Part shown: piece by piece, positions 35,826 to 44,597 of the stretch
Layout of the letters: each line of letters starts with the position of its first letter
How positions within the stretch are numbered: position 1 is the stretch's first letter
DNA from: Paenibacillus lignilyticus
Lineage (GTDB): Bacteria; Bacillota; Bacilli; Paenibacillales; Paenibacillaceae
Reading direction: 5' to 3'
DNA length: 64,000 nt
NCBI RefSeq assembly: GCF_017942085.1
Contig: NZ_JAGKSP010000019.1
Span: 1 to 64,000, forward strand
Translations under genes and position numbers: made by a program
Notes under the pieces: generated by a model
The model's database searches: none
The model's input: the letters and a program-made list of their open reading frames with translations, nothing else
Told to the model about the DNA's origin: nothing

Positions 35826-37079
35826 TCATGCAAGGTGCAAATAAAACGTCGTGGACTCACCCACGGTACTTCTAGCGTAGAGCTTGCCTTTATGCTGCTC
35901 GACGATCGATTTGGCGATGGCGAGGCCGAGGCCGTAGCCGCCCTGCTTACGCGACCTTGATGCGTCCGTCCGATAGAACCGATCGAAGATGCGGGTTAGA
36001 TGCTCCGGCGCGATGCCCTCTCCTGTATTCGTCACGGACAGGAGAACCTCGTTGTGCTGTTTTTTCAGAGTGAGCGTTACTGCGCCTTTCGGATTCGTAT
36101 ACTTGATCGCGTTGTCGAGCAGAATCAAGATAACCTGCTTAATCTGCTCACTGGAGCCATATACCGAGAGGTCAGGTTCAATATCATAATCGAGCTGAAT
36201 CTGATTCTCGAATATGACGGCTTCCATCGTAAGCACAATCGTTTCCACCGCTTCGCTCAAATTGAATTGCGGATACACCATGGACATACGAGCCTGCTCC
36301 ATTTCGGTTAAGAAAAGCAGATCATTGGTGAGCTTTGCCATCCGTTCCGTTTCAAGCTTGATGTAGTTCAGCCACTTGGCCTGATTCGCAATCGTATCCT
36401 CACTGTTGGCAAGCAGCACATCGGTATTCGTTTGAATGACAGTCAGCGGCGTCTTCAGCTCATGGGAGGCGTCGGCAATGAATTGCTTCTGCTTCTCGAA
36501 TGCTTCCTGGACAGGTTCTATTGATCGATTTGCGAAAAACCGGCTTATAAAGAAGATCACTACGAGCATGGCTAGTCCGACGGCCAGAAACGTATAGATT
36601 AAATTGGTTAATATGCCTTGTCTGGCTGTCACGTCAAGAAAAACAAGCATGTATCCGTCCGCGTCAGGCCGTACTGTATAGGCCCAGTCATTCCCATCCA
36701 GGTTGAACTGACCTGAGCTTCTTTTCACGCCTCGAGCCTTGGCTTCTTCCAGCCCATGCGTATATAAGTCATTGTCGATATCGAACCAGGATTCGCTGGA
36801 CTTCAAGTTCCAATTACTATCTGTATGGATCACAAATGCGACGGATCGTTCCGGCATCATATTGCCTGTATCCGGAATAGGCCTGTCCAGAGGCGGATCG
36901 AACATATCCAATTGCGGCATAAGGAAGAAATCGGAGATTTTGCGCAGCTCCAAGTCAATGTCACGCCGCACATCCTGATAAGTAATGGTGTATATGGTCA
37001 CGAAAGAGACGAGCATCATAAACGAAATAATGACCAGATTCAACAATAAAAATCGATTTTTCAGCCTCTTGAATATCAT
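35826..37079 (-). CDS. HisKA-type sensor histidine kinase
   Basis: 417 residues: membrane helix at about 10-30, extracytoplasmic loop to about 155, second helix at 160-182, dimerisation domain with FIADASHELKTPLTVIQT (phosphoacceptor His), and an HATPase_c domain with N, G1 and G2 boxes (LLDNAIKYT; DRFYRTDASRSRKQGGYGLG). Its ATG overlaps the response-regulator stop codon (ATGA). CiaH/ArlS-like arrangement. Confidence 0.92.
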   Translation of the reverse strand: MIFKRLKNRFLLLNLVIISFMMLVSFVTIYTITYQDVRRDIDLELRKISDFFLMPQLDMFDPPLDRPIPDTGNMMPERSVAFVIHTDSNWNLKSSESWFDIDNDLYTHGLEEAKARGVKRSSGQFNLDGNDWAYTVRPDADGYMLVFLDVTARQGILTNLIYTFLAVGLAMLVVIFFISRFFANRSIEPVQEAFEKQKQFIADASHELKTPLTVIQTNTDVLLANSEDTIANQAKWLNYIKLETERMAKLTNDLLFLTEMEQARMSMVYPQFNLSEAVETIVLTMEAVIFENQIQLDYDIEPDLSVYGSSEQIKQVILILLDNAIKYTNPKGAVTLTLKKQHNEVLLSVTNTGEGIAPEHLTRIFDRFYRTDASRSRKQGGYGLGLAIAKSIVEQHKGKLYARSTVGESTTFYLHLA

Positions 37080-37753
37080 TCACTCATCTCCAGCACATAG
37101 CCTACGCCACGAATCGTATTAATCCGTACTGCTGAACGAAGGAAGATTAGCTTCTTCCGCAGGAAGGAGATATAGACCTCTACATTGTTGTACTCCACCT
37201 CGGAATCAAAGCCCCAAAGCTTCTCAATAATTTGCTCCTTCGACGTTACAACCTGCTTTCGAGAAACGAGAAGCTCCAGCAATTCGCTTTCCTTCAAATT
37301 AAGCTTCAGTTCCTTGCCATTCACGGTCACCTTCATATGTGCCATATTCAATTCTATATCTCCGAATTTCAAACCATCCTCCGGAATGATCCCGCCCTTG
37401 CGACGCAGAGCAGCTCGAATCCTGGCGAGCAGTTCTTCTGTCGAGAACGGCTTCGCAATGTAATCGTCCGCGCCGTAATCGAGCCCAGTCACCATATCGG
37501 TTATATCGCCTTTGGCAGTCAGCATGATGACCGGCGTGGATACGCCTTTGCTCCTAAGCTTTTTTAATACGCTGATCCCATCTAGCTCAGGCATCATGAT
37601 GTCGAGCAGCACTAAATCATATATACTGCTGAGCGCGTAATCAAGTCCGGTTCTGCCGTCATGCACAACATCAACAGAATAATGCTGCTTCTTTAATATT
37701 TGAGACAAGGCTTCAGCTAAATGAATCTCGTCCTCCACAACTAACATTCTCAT
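37076..37753 (-). CDS. OmpR/PhoB family response regulator
   Basis: 225 residues from ATG 37753 (GGAAGG 8 bp ahead). Receiver domain with VVEDE and DLVLLDIMMPELDGI (phosphoacceptor Asp near residue 52), then a winged-helix DNA-binding domain (SEVEYNNVEVYISFLRKKL; RGVGYVLE). Paired with the downstream kinase. Divergent from the VTC-DUF4956-CotH operon, which it probably controls. Confidence 0.93.
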   Translation of the reverse strand: MRMLVVEDEIHLAEALSQILKKQHYSVDVVHDGRTGLDYALSSIYDLVLLDIMMPELDGISVLKKLRSKGVSTPVIMLTAKGDITDMVTGLDYGADDYIAKPFSTEELLARIRAALRRKGGIIPEDGLKFGDIELNMAHMKVTVNGKELKLNLKESELLELLVSRKQVVTSKEQIIEKLWGFDSEVEYNNVEVYISFLRKKLIFLRSAVRINTIRGVGYVLEMSE

Positions 37754-37820
37754 CGCTCTACCTTCCTTCACATCCGTTGTCCTCTTATTGCTTTCCTATT
37801 ATAGCAACTGTACCTTGAAC

Positions 37821-37880
37821 GAACCTTAATTCGAACCTTTACAAATATTTAAGATTCATTAAAGGTTAGCCAGCTATTAT
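37821..37880 (+). promoter_or_regulatory. Probable response-regulator site and promoter before the VTC gene
   Basis: GAACCTT occurs at 37821-37827 and 37833-37839 (12-bp period), and its complement AAGGTT at 37862-37867. TATTAT at 37875-37880 can serve as -10 with a poor -35, as expected of an activator-dependent promoter. Confidence 0.5.
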
Positions 37881-37926
37881 ACAGTCATGAGCAAGACAAT
37901 AATGACGCAGAAAGGAACGAGCATAG

Positions 37927-38670
37927 ATGGCTATTGAGGTATTCAATCGGTATGAGAACAAATATTTGCTGGATGGCAACGCATATCGGTTATTTTACAA
38001 CGCTTTGTTGGCGTATATGGAGCTGGACGAATACAACAAGAAGCATGAGTATTATTCCATTACGAATCTGTATTTCGACACCGAGCATGATTCGCTGATC
38101 CGCAACAGCTTGGCGAAGCCGAAATACAAGGAGAAGCTCCGCTTGCGAGCTTACGGTGTGCCGAACGAAGAAACGAAAGTGTACTTGGAAATTAAGAAGA
38201 AAGTGCTCGGACTGGTGAACAAAAGAAGGACGGCGCTTAAATTGCACGAGGCTTATGAGTTTGTCCGCACAGGAAAAGCGCCAGAATTTAAGCCTTATAT
38301 GAACAAGCAGGTGCTTGAGGAAATTGAATATTTTCTGCAGCGGTACGAATTAGAACCTAAAGTGTATTTGGCGTATGAGCGCAAAGCGTTGTTTTCTAGG
38401 GAGAGTCGTGATTTGCGGATCACCTTTGATACGAACATTAGAAGCAGACGGTACGATCTGAACATGGAGCATGGCGATTTCGGCGAGCCGCTCGTGGCTG
38501 ATGGCAAGTGGCTGATGGAAGTAAAAGCCGAAAAGACGATTCCGCTCTGGCTGTCGAAGCTGCTTTCTGAGCACGGTTTGTACCGTACGAGCTTCTCTAA
38601 ATACGGCAATGAATACAAAAAAATGCTGAAAACTGGCTATGCAGAAAGAGAGAGTGTTTTATATGTTTGA
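37927..38670 (+). CDS. VTC-domain polyphosphate polymerase-like protein
   Basis: 247 residues, cytoplasmic, no membrane segment. The VTC catalytic fold is shown by FNRYENKYLLDGNAYRLF, LYFDTEHDSLIRNSLAKPKY, KLRLRAYG and EIKKKVLGLVNKRRTAL (Lys/Arg-lined tunnel), and by LMEVKAEKTIPLWLSKLL. Related eukaryotic VTC4 makes polyphosphate from ATP; bacterial members beside DUF4956 and CotH are uncharacterised. First gene of a three-gene operon. Confidence 0.85.
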   Translation: MAIEVFNRYENKYLLDGNAYRLFYNALLAYMELDEYNKKHEYYSITNLYFDTEHDSLIRNSLAKPKYKEKLRLRAYGVPNEETKVYLEIKKKVLGLVNKRRTALKLHEAYEFVRTGKAPEFKPYMNKQVLEEIEYFLQRYELEPKVYLAYERKALFSRESRDLRITFDTNIRSRRYDLNMEHGDFGEPLVADGKWLMEVKAEKTIPLWLSKLLSEHGLYRTSFSKYGNEYKKMLKTGYAERESVLYV

Positions 38671-39349
38671 TTCCTTGTTTAACGTTACGCTGACGGACAC
38701 GACGATGAGCTTCACAAGTTCAATGATCACCATAATAGTAGCTATTTCGCTCGGCGCCCTTATTAGTGTCACCTATATGAAAACAAATCCGAACGGCTAC
38801 TCGCAAAATTTCACGTTAACGATGATTGTATTGCCAATCATTGTTGCTATGATCGTGCTGCTGATCGGTAACAATATTGCACGGGCATTCAGCCTTGCTG
38901 GCGCATTCTCCATCATCCGGTTCAGAAGCGCGCCCGGCGACCCTAAAGACATCGCGTATGTGCTGTTTACGATGGCAGCGGGACTTGCTTGTGGTGTTGG
39001 GGCATTCGGCTACGCTGTATTGTTTACAATCGTCTTGTGCTTGCTCATGTATGTATTGAGCCGTTTCAATTTTGCGGCGAACAAGCAAATGCAGAAACAG
39101 CTCAAAATTACGATACCTGAGAACCTCAGCTTCGAAGAAGCATTTACCGAAGTATTCGAGAAATTTGGCGTGGAGCATGTGCTGAAAAGAATTAAAACGA
39201 CCGAGCTTGGGAGCTTATACGAGCTTGTCTATATGGTGACGATGAAGGATTCCACCGATCAGAAGGCGTTACTCGATGCGATCCGGTGCCGAAACGGCAA
39301 TTTAGATCTTTCCTTAACGATGTATCCGGGCACTAATCCAGATTTTTAA
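38663..39349 (+). CDS. DUF4956 membrane protein
   Basis: 228 residues from ATG 38663, overlapping the VTC gene by 8 bp. Four N-terminal membrane helices (TSSMITIIVAISLGALISV; FTLTMIVLPIIVAMIVLLIG), the conserved AFSLAGAFSIIRFRSAPGDP loop, and a cytoplasmic C-terminal domain. It is regularly linked to VTC genes and may form a membrane partner or product channel; this is inference. Confidence 0.82.
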   Translation: MFDSLFNVTLTDTTMSFTSSMITIIVAISLGALISVTYMKTNPNGYSQNFTLTMIVLPIIVAMIVLLIGNNIARAFSLAGAFSIIRFRSAPGDPKDIAYVLFTMAAGLACGVGAFGYAVLFTIVLCLLMYVLSRFNFAANKQMQKQLKITIPENLSFEEAFTEVFEKFGVEHVLKRIKTTELGSLYELVYMVTMKDSTDQKALLDAIRCRNGNLDLSLTMYPGTNPDF

Positions 39350-39382
39350 ACCATTTTACTGAAATTGAGAGGAGATTTAACA

Positions 39383-41134
39383 ATGGAATTTAAACGATTT
39401 ATTAAACAGGCAGGTTGTGCTTTAGTATGTGTAACAATGTTGGCGGCATGCAGTGATAATGAGGGAACGAATACAAACTCTACATCAAGCGAACTTACAT
39501 CATCGACATCGGCGGGGGCATCAAACTCGAGTGAAGCGAAAACGGCATCGCTTGACTATGTTGACCAAATGGATAAGACAAAGATCATGTCTTTTTCGAT
39601 AAACGTCGATGAAGCCAAATGGAAGGAAATGTTGGAGAAGGCGTCGGAGGAGGAGTACATTTCCGCTGATGTAACAATCAATGGGACAACGATCAAAAAT
39701 GTAGGTATTCGTCCAAAAGGTAATTCCAGCTTAATGAAAGTTGTTCAAAATGATAAAACAGACCGGTTCAGCTTCAAAATTAAGTTTGACGAGTATGTGG
39801 ACGGTCAGACTTGGTTGGGGCTTGATCAAATCGTCATCAATAACATGGATGCCGATAACAGTTATTTAAAGGAATACCTCAGCTACGACATAATGAGCTC
39901 GATCGGCGTTGACGCGCCGCTGTATGCTTTTGCGGATATTAGCGTGAATGGGAAAGCGTGGGGCTTCTACTTAGCAGTTGAAGTGTTAGACAGTGCCTAC
40001 CTCGATCGTACGCAGGAAGGTGAAGGCGAGCTTTACAAGCCGAATAACGATAATGGCATGATGGGTATGGGCGGCGGCAATTTCAAAGCTCCGAATGGCG
40101 AGGGTATGCCGGAAATGCCGAATGGCGAGGATATGCCGATGCTGGATATGAAGAACATGCCGGAAATGCCGGCGGATATGGAGAATATGCCGGCATTTCC
40201 GGCGGATATGCAGCCTCCTGCGGAGGGCGATGGTAATGGTGGACGAGGTGCTGGCGGTTTTGGTGGCCGTGGCGGTATGAATGGCGCGGGGAATGGCGTT
40301 TCCCTCGTGTACAGCGATGACAATATCGAAAGCTATTCAGCGATATTTGATAATGCCGAAACGAAAACGACGGAAGAGGATCATGCACGTGTCATTACTG
40401 CGCTTAAGAACTTAAACGCTGGCACTGATTTGGAGAAGTATATAGATGTCGACGCGGTTTTGAAATATTTTGCCGCACATACCGTGGTTGTTAACATGGA
40501 CAGCTACACAGCAAATATGGCTCACAATTATTATCTTTATGAGAATGAGGGTCAGCTCAGCATTTTGCCGTGGGATTATAACTTAGCATTCGGCGGTTTC
40601 ATGTCGGGTAATGCATCTGATGTCGTCAACCAAGCGATTGACACACCGGTAAGCGGCGTGACGCTCGAAGAACGTCCACTTCTCGGCAAGCTGCTGGAAG
40701 TTCCTGAATATAAAGAGCAGTATCATAATTATTTGCAAGAAATCGTGGATAACTACTTTGCGAATGGCAAATTCGAGCAGACGGTTTCTAACCTAAATCA
40801 GCTTACTTCGGAGCATGTGAAGAACGATCCAACCTCCTTTACGACTTTTGATGCGTATTCGAAGGCTGTAGCTGAATTGACGAAGCTCGGAAAGCTGAGA
40901 GTGGAAAGCATTCAAGGGCAGCTTGACGGTACAATCCCCTCTACAACTGAAGGTCAAAAAGCGGATAAAAGCAAGCTGATTGACGCATCCCCCGTTGATT
41001 TAACCAAGATCGGCAATATGGGCAAAGGAATGGGAGGCGGCAGAGGCGGCTTGGGCGAGCGTCCAGCTGGAACGGACTCGGGAGCGAAGTCTCAGCAGGC
41101 TCAGAGTGACCAGAAGCAGACAGATAAGCAATAG
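39383..41134 (+). CDS. CotH-family protein kinase-like lipoprotein
   Basis: 583 residues from ATG 39383 (GAGGAG ahead). Signal peptide with lipobox MLAACSD, a Ser/Thr-rich linker, then the CotH fold: NVGIRPKGNSSLMKV, FKIKFDEYVDGQTWLGLDQI, LSYDIMSSIGVDAPLYAF, and the catalytic SILPWDYNLAFGG. A Met-Pro-Gly-rich insertion (about residues 225-310, NMPEMPADMENMPAF repeats) interrupts the kinase core. CotH proteins phosphorylate spore-coat or surface proteins. Its partner genes VTC and DUF4956 suggest a surface polymer-related role instead of a coat role. Confidence 0.85.
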   Translation: MEFKRFIKQAGCALVCVTMLAACSDNEGTNTNSTSSELTSSTSAGASNSSEAKTASLDYVDQMDKTKIMSFSINVDEAKWKEMLEKASEEEYISADVTINGTTIKNVGIRPKGNSSLMKVVQNDKTDRFSFKIKFDEYVDGQTWLGLDQIVINNMDADNSYLKEYLSYDIMSSIGVDAPLYAFADISVNGKAWGFYLAVEVLDSAYLDRTQEGEGELYKPNNDNGMMGMGGGNFKAPNGEGMPEMPNGEDMPMLDMKNMPEMPADMENMPAFPADMQPPAEGDGNGGRGAGGFGGRGGMNGAGNGVSLVYSDDNIESYSAIFDNAETKTTEEDHARVITALKNLNAGTDLEKYIDVDAVLKYFAAHTVVVNMDSYTANMAHNYYLYENEGQLSILPWDYNLAFGGFMSGNASDVVNQAIDTPVSGVTLEERPLLGKLLEVPEYKEQYHNYLQEIVDNYFANGKFEQTVSNLNQLTSEHVKNDPTSFTTFDAYSKAVAELTKLGKLRVESIQGQLDGTIPSTTEGQKADKSKLIDASPVDLTKIGNMGKGMGGGRGGLGERPAGTDSGAKSQQAQSDQKQTDKQ

Positions 41135-41146
41135 ATAAATATAACG

Positions 41147-41186
41147 AGCAAGCTGATGCCATTATTGAACCAGTGTCAGCTTGTTT
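41147..41186 (+). terminator. Terminator of the VTC-DUF4956-CotH operon
   Basis: CAAGCTGA pairs with TCAGCTTG across a long loop, followed by TTTTTCG, 13 bp after the CotH stop. Confidence 0.7.
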
Positions 41187-41231
41187 TTCGTTTGTATATA
41201 GTCCACGCACCTCGTCTCCCCAAAACAGGAT

Positions 41232-41510
41232 GTGGTCAGGATTAGTGACAAAGCAATAACCTATGCTGATGAATTTAAGAAGTTGTTTATCGATCAATCC
41301 ATGGTAGGAAAACTCCCGAGAGAAATCTTTGAAGGTAACGGGTTTGATGTAAACGTAATTGGAATGCAGCGTGTAAAACAACTCGCCGAGCGTTGGAGGA
41401 GAGCATACGAGTTATCGGACTAACCGACTCCCGTAAAGAAACTTCTGGACGTCCACTGAATCGTAATCTAACTCAAGATGAATTGTCAGTTTGGCGAAAT
41501 GAAAGATGAA
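41232..41510 (+). pseudogene. Remnant of an IS3-family OrfA (HTH transposase subunit)
   Basis: The first 63 residues read as the IS3 OrfA HTH domain (ISDKAITYADEFKKLFID ... GFDVNVIGMQRVKQLAERW), then stop. The reading continues in the next frame as LTDSRKETSGRPLNRNL, then TQDELSVWRNER, which is the expected continuation, so a single frameshift breaks the gene. No OrfB or clear ends remain. Confidence 0.7.
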
Positions 41511-41649
41511 AAGCTGCGAAAACTGGAGATCATCTTGTCGCGCTACGACGTTTGTATTGAAAAAAGGTACGGTTTTTGCGTCCATATCACCTTTTACAGC
41601 CATGAGTCGCTTCTATTAAAATGAAGCTAAATCAGAGAGGAGATTATAT

Positions 41650-42063
41650 ATGGCTGATTACTATATCAACAACACTAATCGCAAAGAAGGTGCGCACTAC
41701 GAAGTGGACATGCTCCAAAACCACAAATGTGCAGCCTACGGCACGACCAAAGAACATATGGAGGATGTCAGCAACGAAAGCAAAGTACTCTGGTACGCAT
41801 CGGAAGTTGGACTTATCGGCGGTGGCATTTCAGACGGCGTGACGCACAAGAAAGAAGTAGATGGGAAACCGGATTTCGAATATTATCAGCTGCTAACGGA
41901 CGTACACAAATTCATTCAGCCGCTATCGCATCGCAAACTTAAAGCGCTAATACCTAATCTACGCGTATTAAACGGTACACTTCTTAAGATAAACACCATG
42001 GATGGCGAAAAACTATGGGTATATCTACTCGAGCATGGCATGAAGGAAAAGCAAAAAAGATAG
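41650..42063 (+). CDS. Hypothetical protein, 137 residues
   Basis: Good ribosome site (AGAGGAGATTATAT). Soluble, mixed charge; opens MADYYINNTNRKEGAHYEVD and ends with a basic EHGMKEKQKR. Contains a Gly-rich turn (EVGLIGGGISDGVTHKKEVD). Not recognised. It stands alone between the IS3 remnant and the broken XRE gene. Confidence 0.6.
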   Translation: MADYYINNTNRKEGAHYEVDMLQNHKCAAYGTTKEHMEDVSNESKVLWYASEVGLIGGGISDGVTHKKEVDGKPDFEYYQLLTDVHKFIQPLSHRKLKALIPNLRVLNGTLLKINTMDGEKLWVYLLEHGMKEKQKR

Positions 42064-42185
42064 TCGGATTCCATCACCATCAATCGTTTATATTAGCATT
42101 ACATCGCTAATATAATTATGCATTAATGATCATAACTTCATCACATAAACTCAGCTACGCTCACGGCACCGACCGACGACCAGCA

Positions 42186-42331
42186 TTAGAGCTCCAAGCT
42201 GACGCCCTGCGTATCCTTCTCGATTTCGCTGAGTCGACCTTGCGAAATTCCTATTAACGAGGGGAATTCAACCTGAGTCATCTATTCAACTTTTGTATTC
42301 TTATTACGCGAGTACCGATTGTCTCCGACAT
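42186..42331 (-). pseudogene. Broken XRE-family (Cro/CI-type) repressor
   Basis: ATG at 42331 reads MSETIGTRVIRIQKLN, then a frameshift. The next frame gives MTQVEFPSLIGISQGRLSEI, then EKDTQGVSLEL and a stop at 42186. Both pieces match the start of a phage-type HTH repressor (helix-turn-helix with QGRLSEIEKD). The sensor half is missing. Confidence 0.6.
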
Positions 42332-42352
42332 TTAGTGGCTACCTCACAAAAA

Positions 42353-42386
42353 AGACCCGATGATTCAATTGAGCTTCATCGGGTCT
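42353..42386 (-). terminator. Minus-strand terminator
   Basis: AGACCCGATGA pairs with TCATCGGGTCT; on the minus strand it is followed by TTTTTTG. Confidence 0.75.
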
Positions 42387-42412
42387 CCCTAGTTGTAAAT
42401 AATCCTTATTTA

Positions 42413-42628
42413 GTTTTAGAACAAAACTAATTTGTTATTTAATTTGCCAGAACAAGACTTAATTGTTCAGACCAAAACTTAATTGTAAAGAATCAAATGA
42501 ATGATGAATGTGTTAAATATTCTTTGTAACTAAATAACCGCGCATCTCTTAACTTTATTAGCACTATTATAGAGTTAAAGTTTGTAACTAAAATATTGGG
42601 ATAGGAAAATAAAGATTGTAACTAACAA
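42413..42628. repeat. Two families of short AT-rich repeats in a gene-free stretch
   Basis: Three degenerate copies of about 23 bp with the core AACAARACTTAATTGTT at 42413-42495, then three copies of TTGTAACTAA at 42524-42533, 42582-42591 and 42616-42625. No open frame is supported. Their role is unknown; they could be protein-binding sites or decayed cassette-boundary sequence. Confidence 0.55.
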
Positions 42629-42638
42629 AAATCACAAA

Positions 42639-42666
42639 AAAGCCTGGGAATGCTTTCCCAAGCCCT
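42639..42666 (-). terminator. Terminator of the DUF3221 lipoprotein gene
   Basis: On the minus strand GGGCTTGGGAA...TTCCCAGGC is followed by TTTTTTGTG. Confidence 0.8.
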
Positions 42667-42755
42667 TATGTGTACAACGCTTCAGTTATGAAATATCTTA
42701 CGCCAGTAACTGTTACACACATTATCAGTAACAATATATAAGGAAGCAGACGTAT

Positions 42756-43271
42756 TTATTTACCATCCTCATCGTTAATAGTAACAATCTCTTCGCTCGG
42801 TTTAGGAGCAAGGCCATCCAATATACCAATCACCCATTTTTTTGTAGTCTCCTCGTAAGTAACTTTCGTGATGATTGGAACTAACATATCAGATCTACTT
42901 GAGATCACCACTGCGAGCGCTTGTTCAGGTTTTAATTTTGCTTCGCCAGATATCAAAATAGGTAAGACGACAACGCTGCTTGCGGATCCGACGCCAGGGT
43001 AGGAGGAATCGATATCTCCTTTCAACGTAGCCTCTACATGTTGTCCGATAACAAGGCTATCGTCGGAGGATCCAAGCCATATTGCCCCGTACATCTCGCT
43101 ACCAGTCATTTTCGTATCTGATGCTACAAGAATTCGATCAGGGGTTTTTTTGGTGATGTAACCCGTGTAAGTAGCTTTTACAGGCTGCGGTTCGACAGCT
43201 TCATTTTGTTTGTTGCAAGCCGTAATACCAAGCAAACTGATAAACATTAACACGACGACTGAAATACGCAT
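42756..43271 (-). CDS. DUF3221-like lipoprotein
   Basis: 171 residues; signal peptide with lipobox LLGITACN (Cys19). One small beta-barrel domain (YTGYITKKTPDRILVASDTK ... GQHVEATLKGDIDSSYPG) followed by a C-terminal acidic stretch. The pattern GYIxxKxxxRILV is typical of DUF3221, exported Bacillales proteins of unknown role. AAAGGGGGG precedes the ATG. Confidence 0.65.
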   Translation of the reverse strand: MRISVVVLMFISLLGITACNKQNEAVEPQPVKATYTGYITKKTPDRILVASDTKMTGSEMYGAIWLGSSDDSLVIGQHVEATLKGDIDSSYPGVGSASSVVVLPILISGEAKLKPEQALAVVISSRSDMLVPIITKVTYEETTKKWVIGILDGLAPKPSEEIVTINDEDGK

Positions 43272-43310
43272 CTTACCCCCCTTTTCTCCAAATAAAACTA
43301 TTCGTTTATC

Positions 43311-44225
43311 CTAATATGGAGTAGCAGATAAGTAAATATTAATCGATGGCCAATAATATGAAAAGTACGATATTTTGCTAGCGGTGGCAAAAGCGTTAGC
43401 ATCCTGAGTACTTGATTTCCGTGACATAACACCATGTAATACTTCTCCACTCCATAAAGTGGCTCCACTATCTCCTTCATTTTGGAATGTCCAGTTGGGA
43501 TTAGCTATTTTAATCTGGTCAGGTAGATCAACACCAGTAGTTGGATTCATACTAGTGTATGACGTACTCAATACAGTACTGCAAGTATAGTTGGTTGCTA
43601 AACCAGCTTTGCATACAGTTTGCCCCTGAGTTACAGTACCAGTACTCGTAAACTTCGCGTCATAATCTGTTGAACCATTCTTTAATACCAAACTACTAAT
43701 TTTTCTCGTAGTATCTGTAATTTGAACAAGACCAATATCTTGGCCGCCATTAACATACGCCGTAGCATAATCAACACCGACAGTAGTAGTGTACTGTTTC
43801 ACTGTTGAACCGGTTCCTAACATGCAATGACCTGCTGTAATAATATACTTTTTATTGTTCCCATCGTACCCAGTAGCCGCTGTCGAACAACCTCCGCTCC
43901 TAACAATACCAATTCCTCCACCAAGAACCGTAGTTGCAATAAAGCATTTTCCATTCTCTTCATACACAGCAGTTAATTCATTATCTAAAGTTTTGATTGG
44001 TAATGATGCGTGGACACCGTTGTTTACTAAATAGCTTATCCAATCAACTTCCGCTTTTATTTTGTTGATGTAAGCATGAGATTTTTCAGTTATTCTTAAA
44101 AATAAAACCTCATCATTCTTTGTGAAACGAAATACCTTATTAGTTGAATTGCTTATAAACTCAAAAGAGTTACGTTCAAATGCAAAAGATACTGCTGCTT
44201 TATTTAATATCTCTGGACTCGCCAT
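43311..44225 (-). CDS. Chimeric gene: APH-type kinase N-lobe fused to a trypsin-like (S1) protease domain
   Basis: 304 residues, strong GGAGG site before the ATG. Residues 1-~104 (FRFTKNDEVLFLRITEKSHA; KAEVDWISYLVNNGVHASLP) are the N-lobe of an aminoglycoside-phosphotransferase/choline-kinase-like protein; the C-lobe with HxDxxxxN is absent. From about residue 98 (ATTVLGGGIGIVRSGGC) a complete chymotrypsin-fold domain follows: ITAGHC (His133), GGQDIGLV (Asp163) and NEGDSGATL (Ser253). The protease is of the type normally secreted, but its signal peptide and propeptide are replaced by the kinase piece, so export is not expected. Either an accidental in-frame fusion (inactive relic) or a cytoplasmic protease. 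No frameshift or stop is present. Confidence 0.8.
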   Translation of the reverse strand: MASPEILNKAAVSFAFERNSFEFISNSTNKVFRFTKNDEVLFLRITEKSHAYINKIKAEVDWISYLVNNGVHASLPIKTLDNELTAVYEENGKCFIATTVLGGGIGIVRSGGCSTAATGYDGNNKKYIITAGHCMLGTGSTVKQYTTTVGVDYATAYVNGGQDIGLVQITDTTRKISSLVLKNGSTDYDAKFTSTGTVTQGQTVCKAGLATNYTCSTVLSTSYTSMNPTTGVDLPDQIKIANPNWTFQNEGDSGATLWSGEVLHGVMSRKSSTQDANAFATASKISYFSYYWPSINIYLSATPY

Positions 44226-44314
44226 TGTGAACCTCCAATATAGATACTACCGGCCCGGTAAAACCACTTTACTTGAAATTCCCAAAAATTTATAGACTTA
44301 TCTTTTTCTGCGTA

Positions 44315-44482
44315 TTAAACTAATAATTAAGTATAAAGCTATTTTCCATCGACTAAAAAGGCTGCCGATTCCATTCGGCAGCCTTTGATTTTGGTATCGT
44401 AAAGTTAAGTTAGTTGAGAAAACGGCAACCTTTATACCGGTTGCCGTTTCTTCGTGGATCTTGAGCTATCGTTACCCGTTAG
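44315..44482 (-). repeat. Cassette-boundary repeat 1 (left end of the array)
   Basis: A degenerate box A around 44330-44355 (GCTATTTTCCATCGACT) is followed by a hairpin AAAGGCTGCCGA/TCGGCAGCCTTT (44357-44386), a second hairpin AAACGGCAACC/GGTTGCCGTTT (44420-44449), and box B TTGAGCTATCGTTACCCGTTAG at 44461-44482. An IS110-type element starts directly after the terminal TAG. Confidence 0.7.
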
Positions 44483-44597
44483 CATTCCTGTAGATGGATT
44501 AATTTCGTCTTTGAAAAAAGAAAAGCGCCTCGGTACGATGGGAGTACGCAACGGGTCATAGCCCTTTAAATCCCATCATCCAGGAGGACGCTCTACT

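Noticed and set aside
40060-40310. Met-Pro/Gly-rich repeats in the CotH gene considered as a DNA repeat element
   Set aside because: They are in frame, vary at codon level and form a low-complexity protein insertion.
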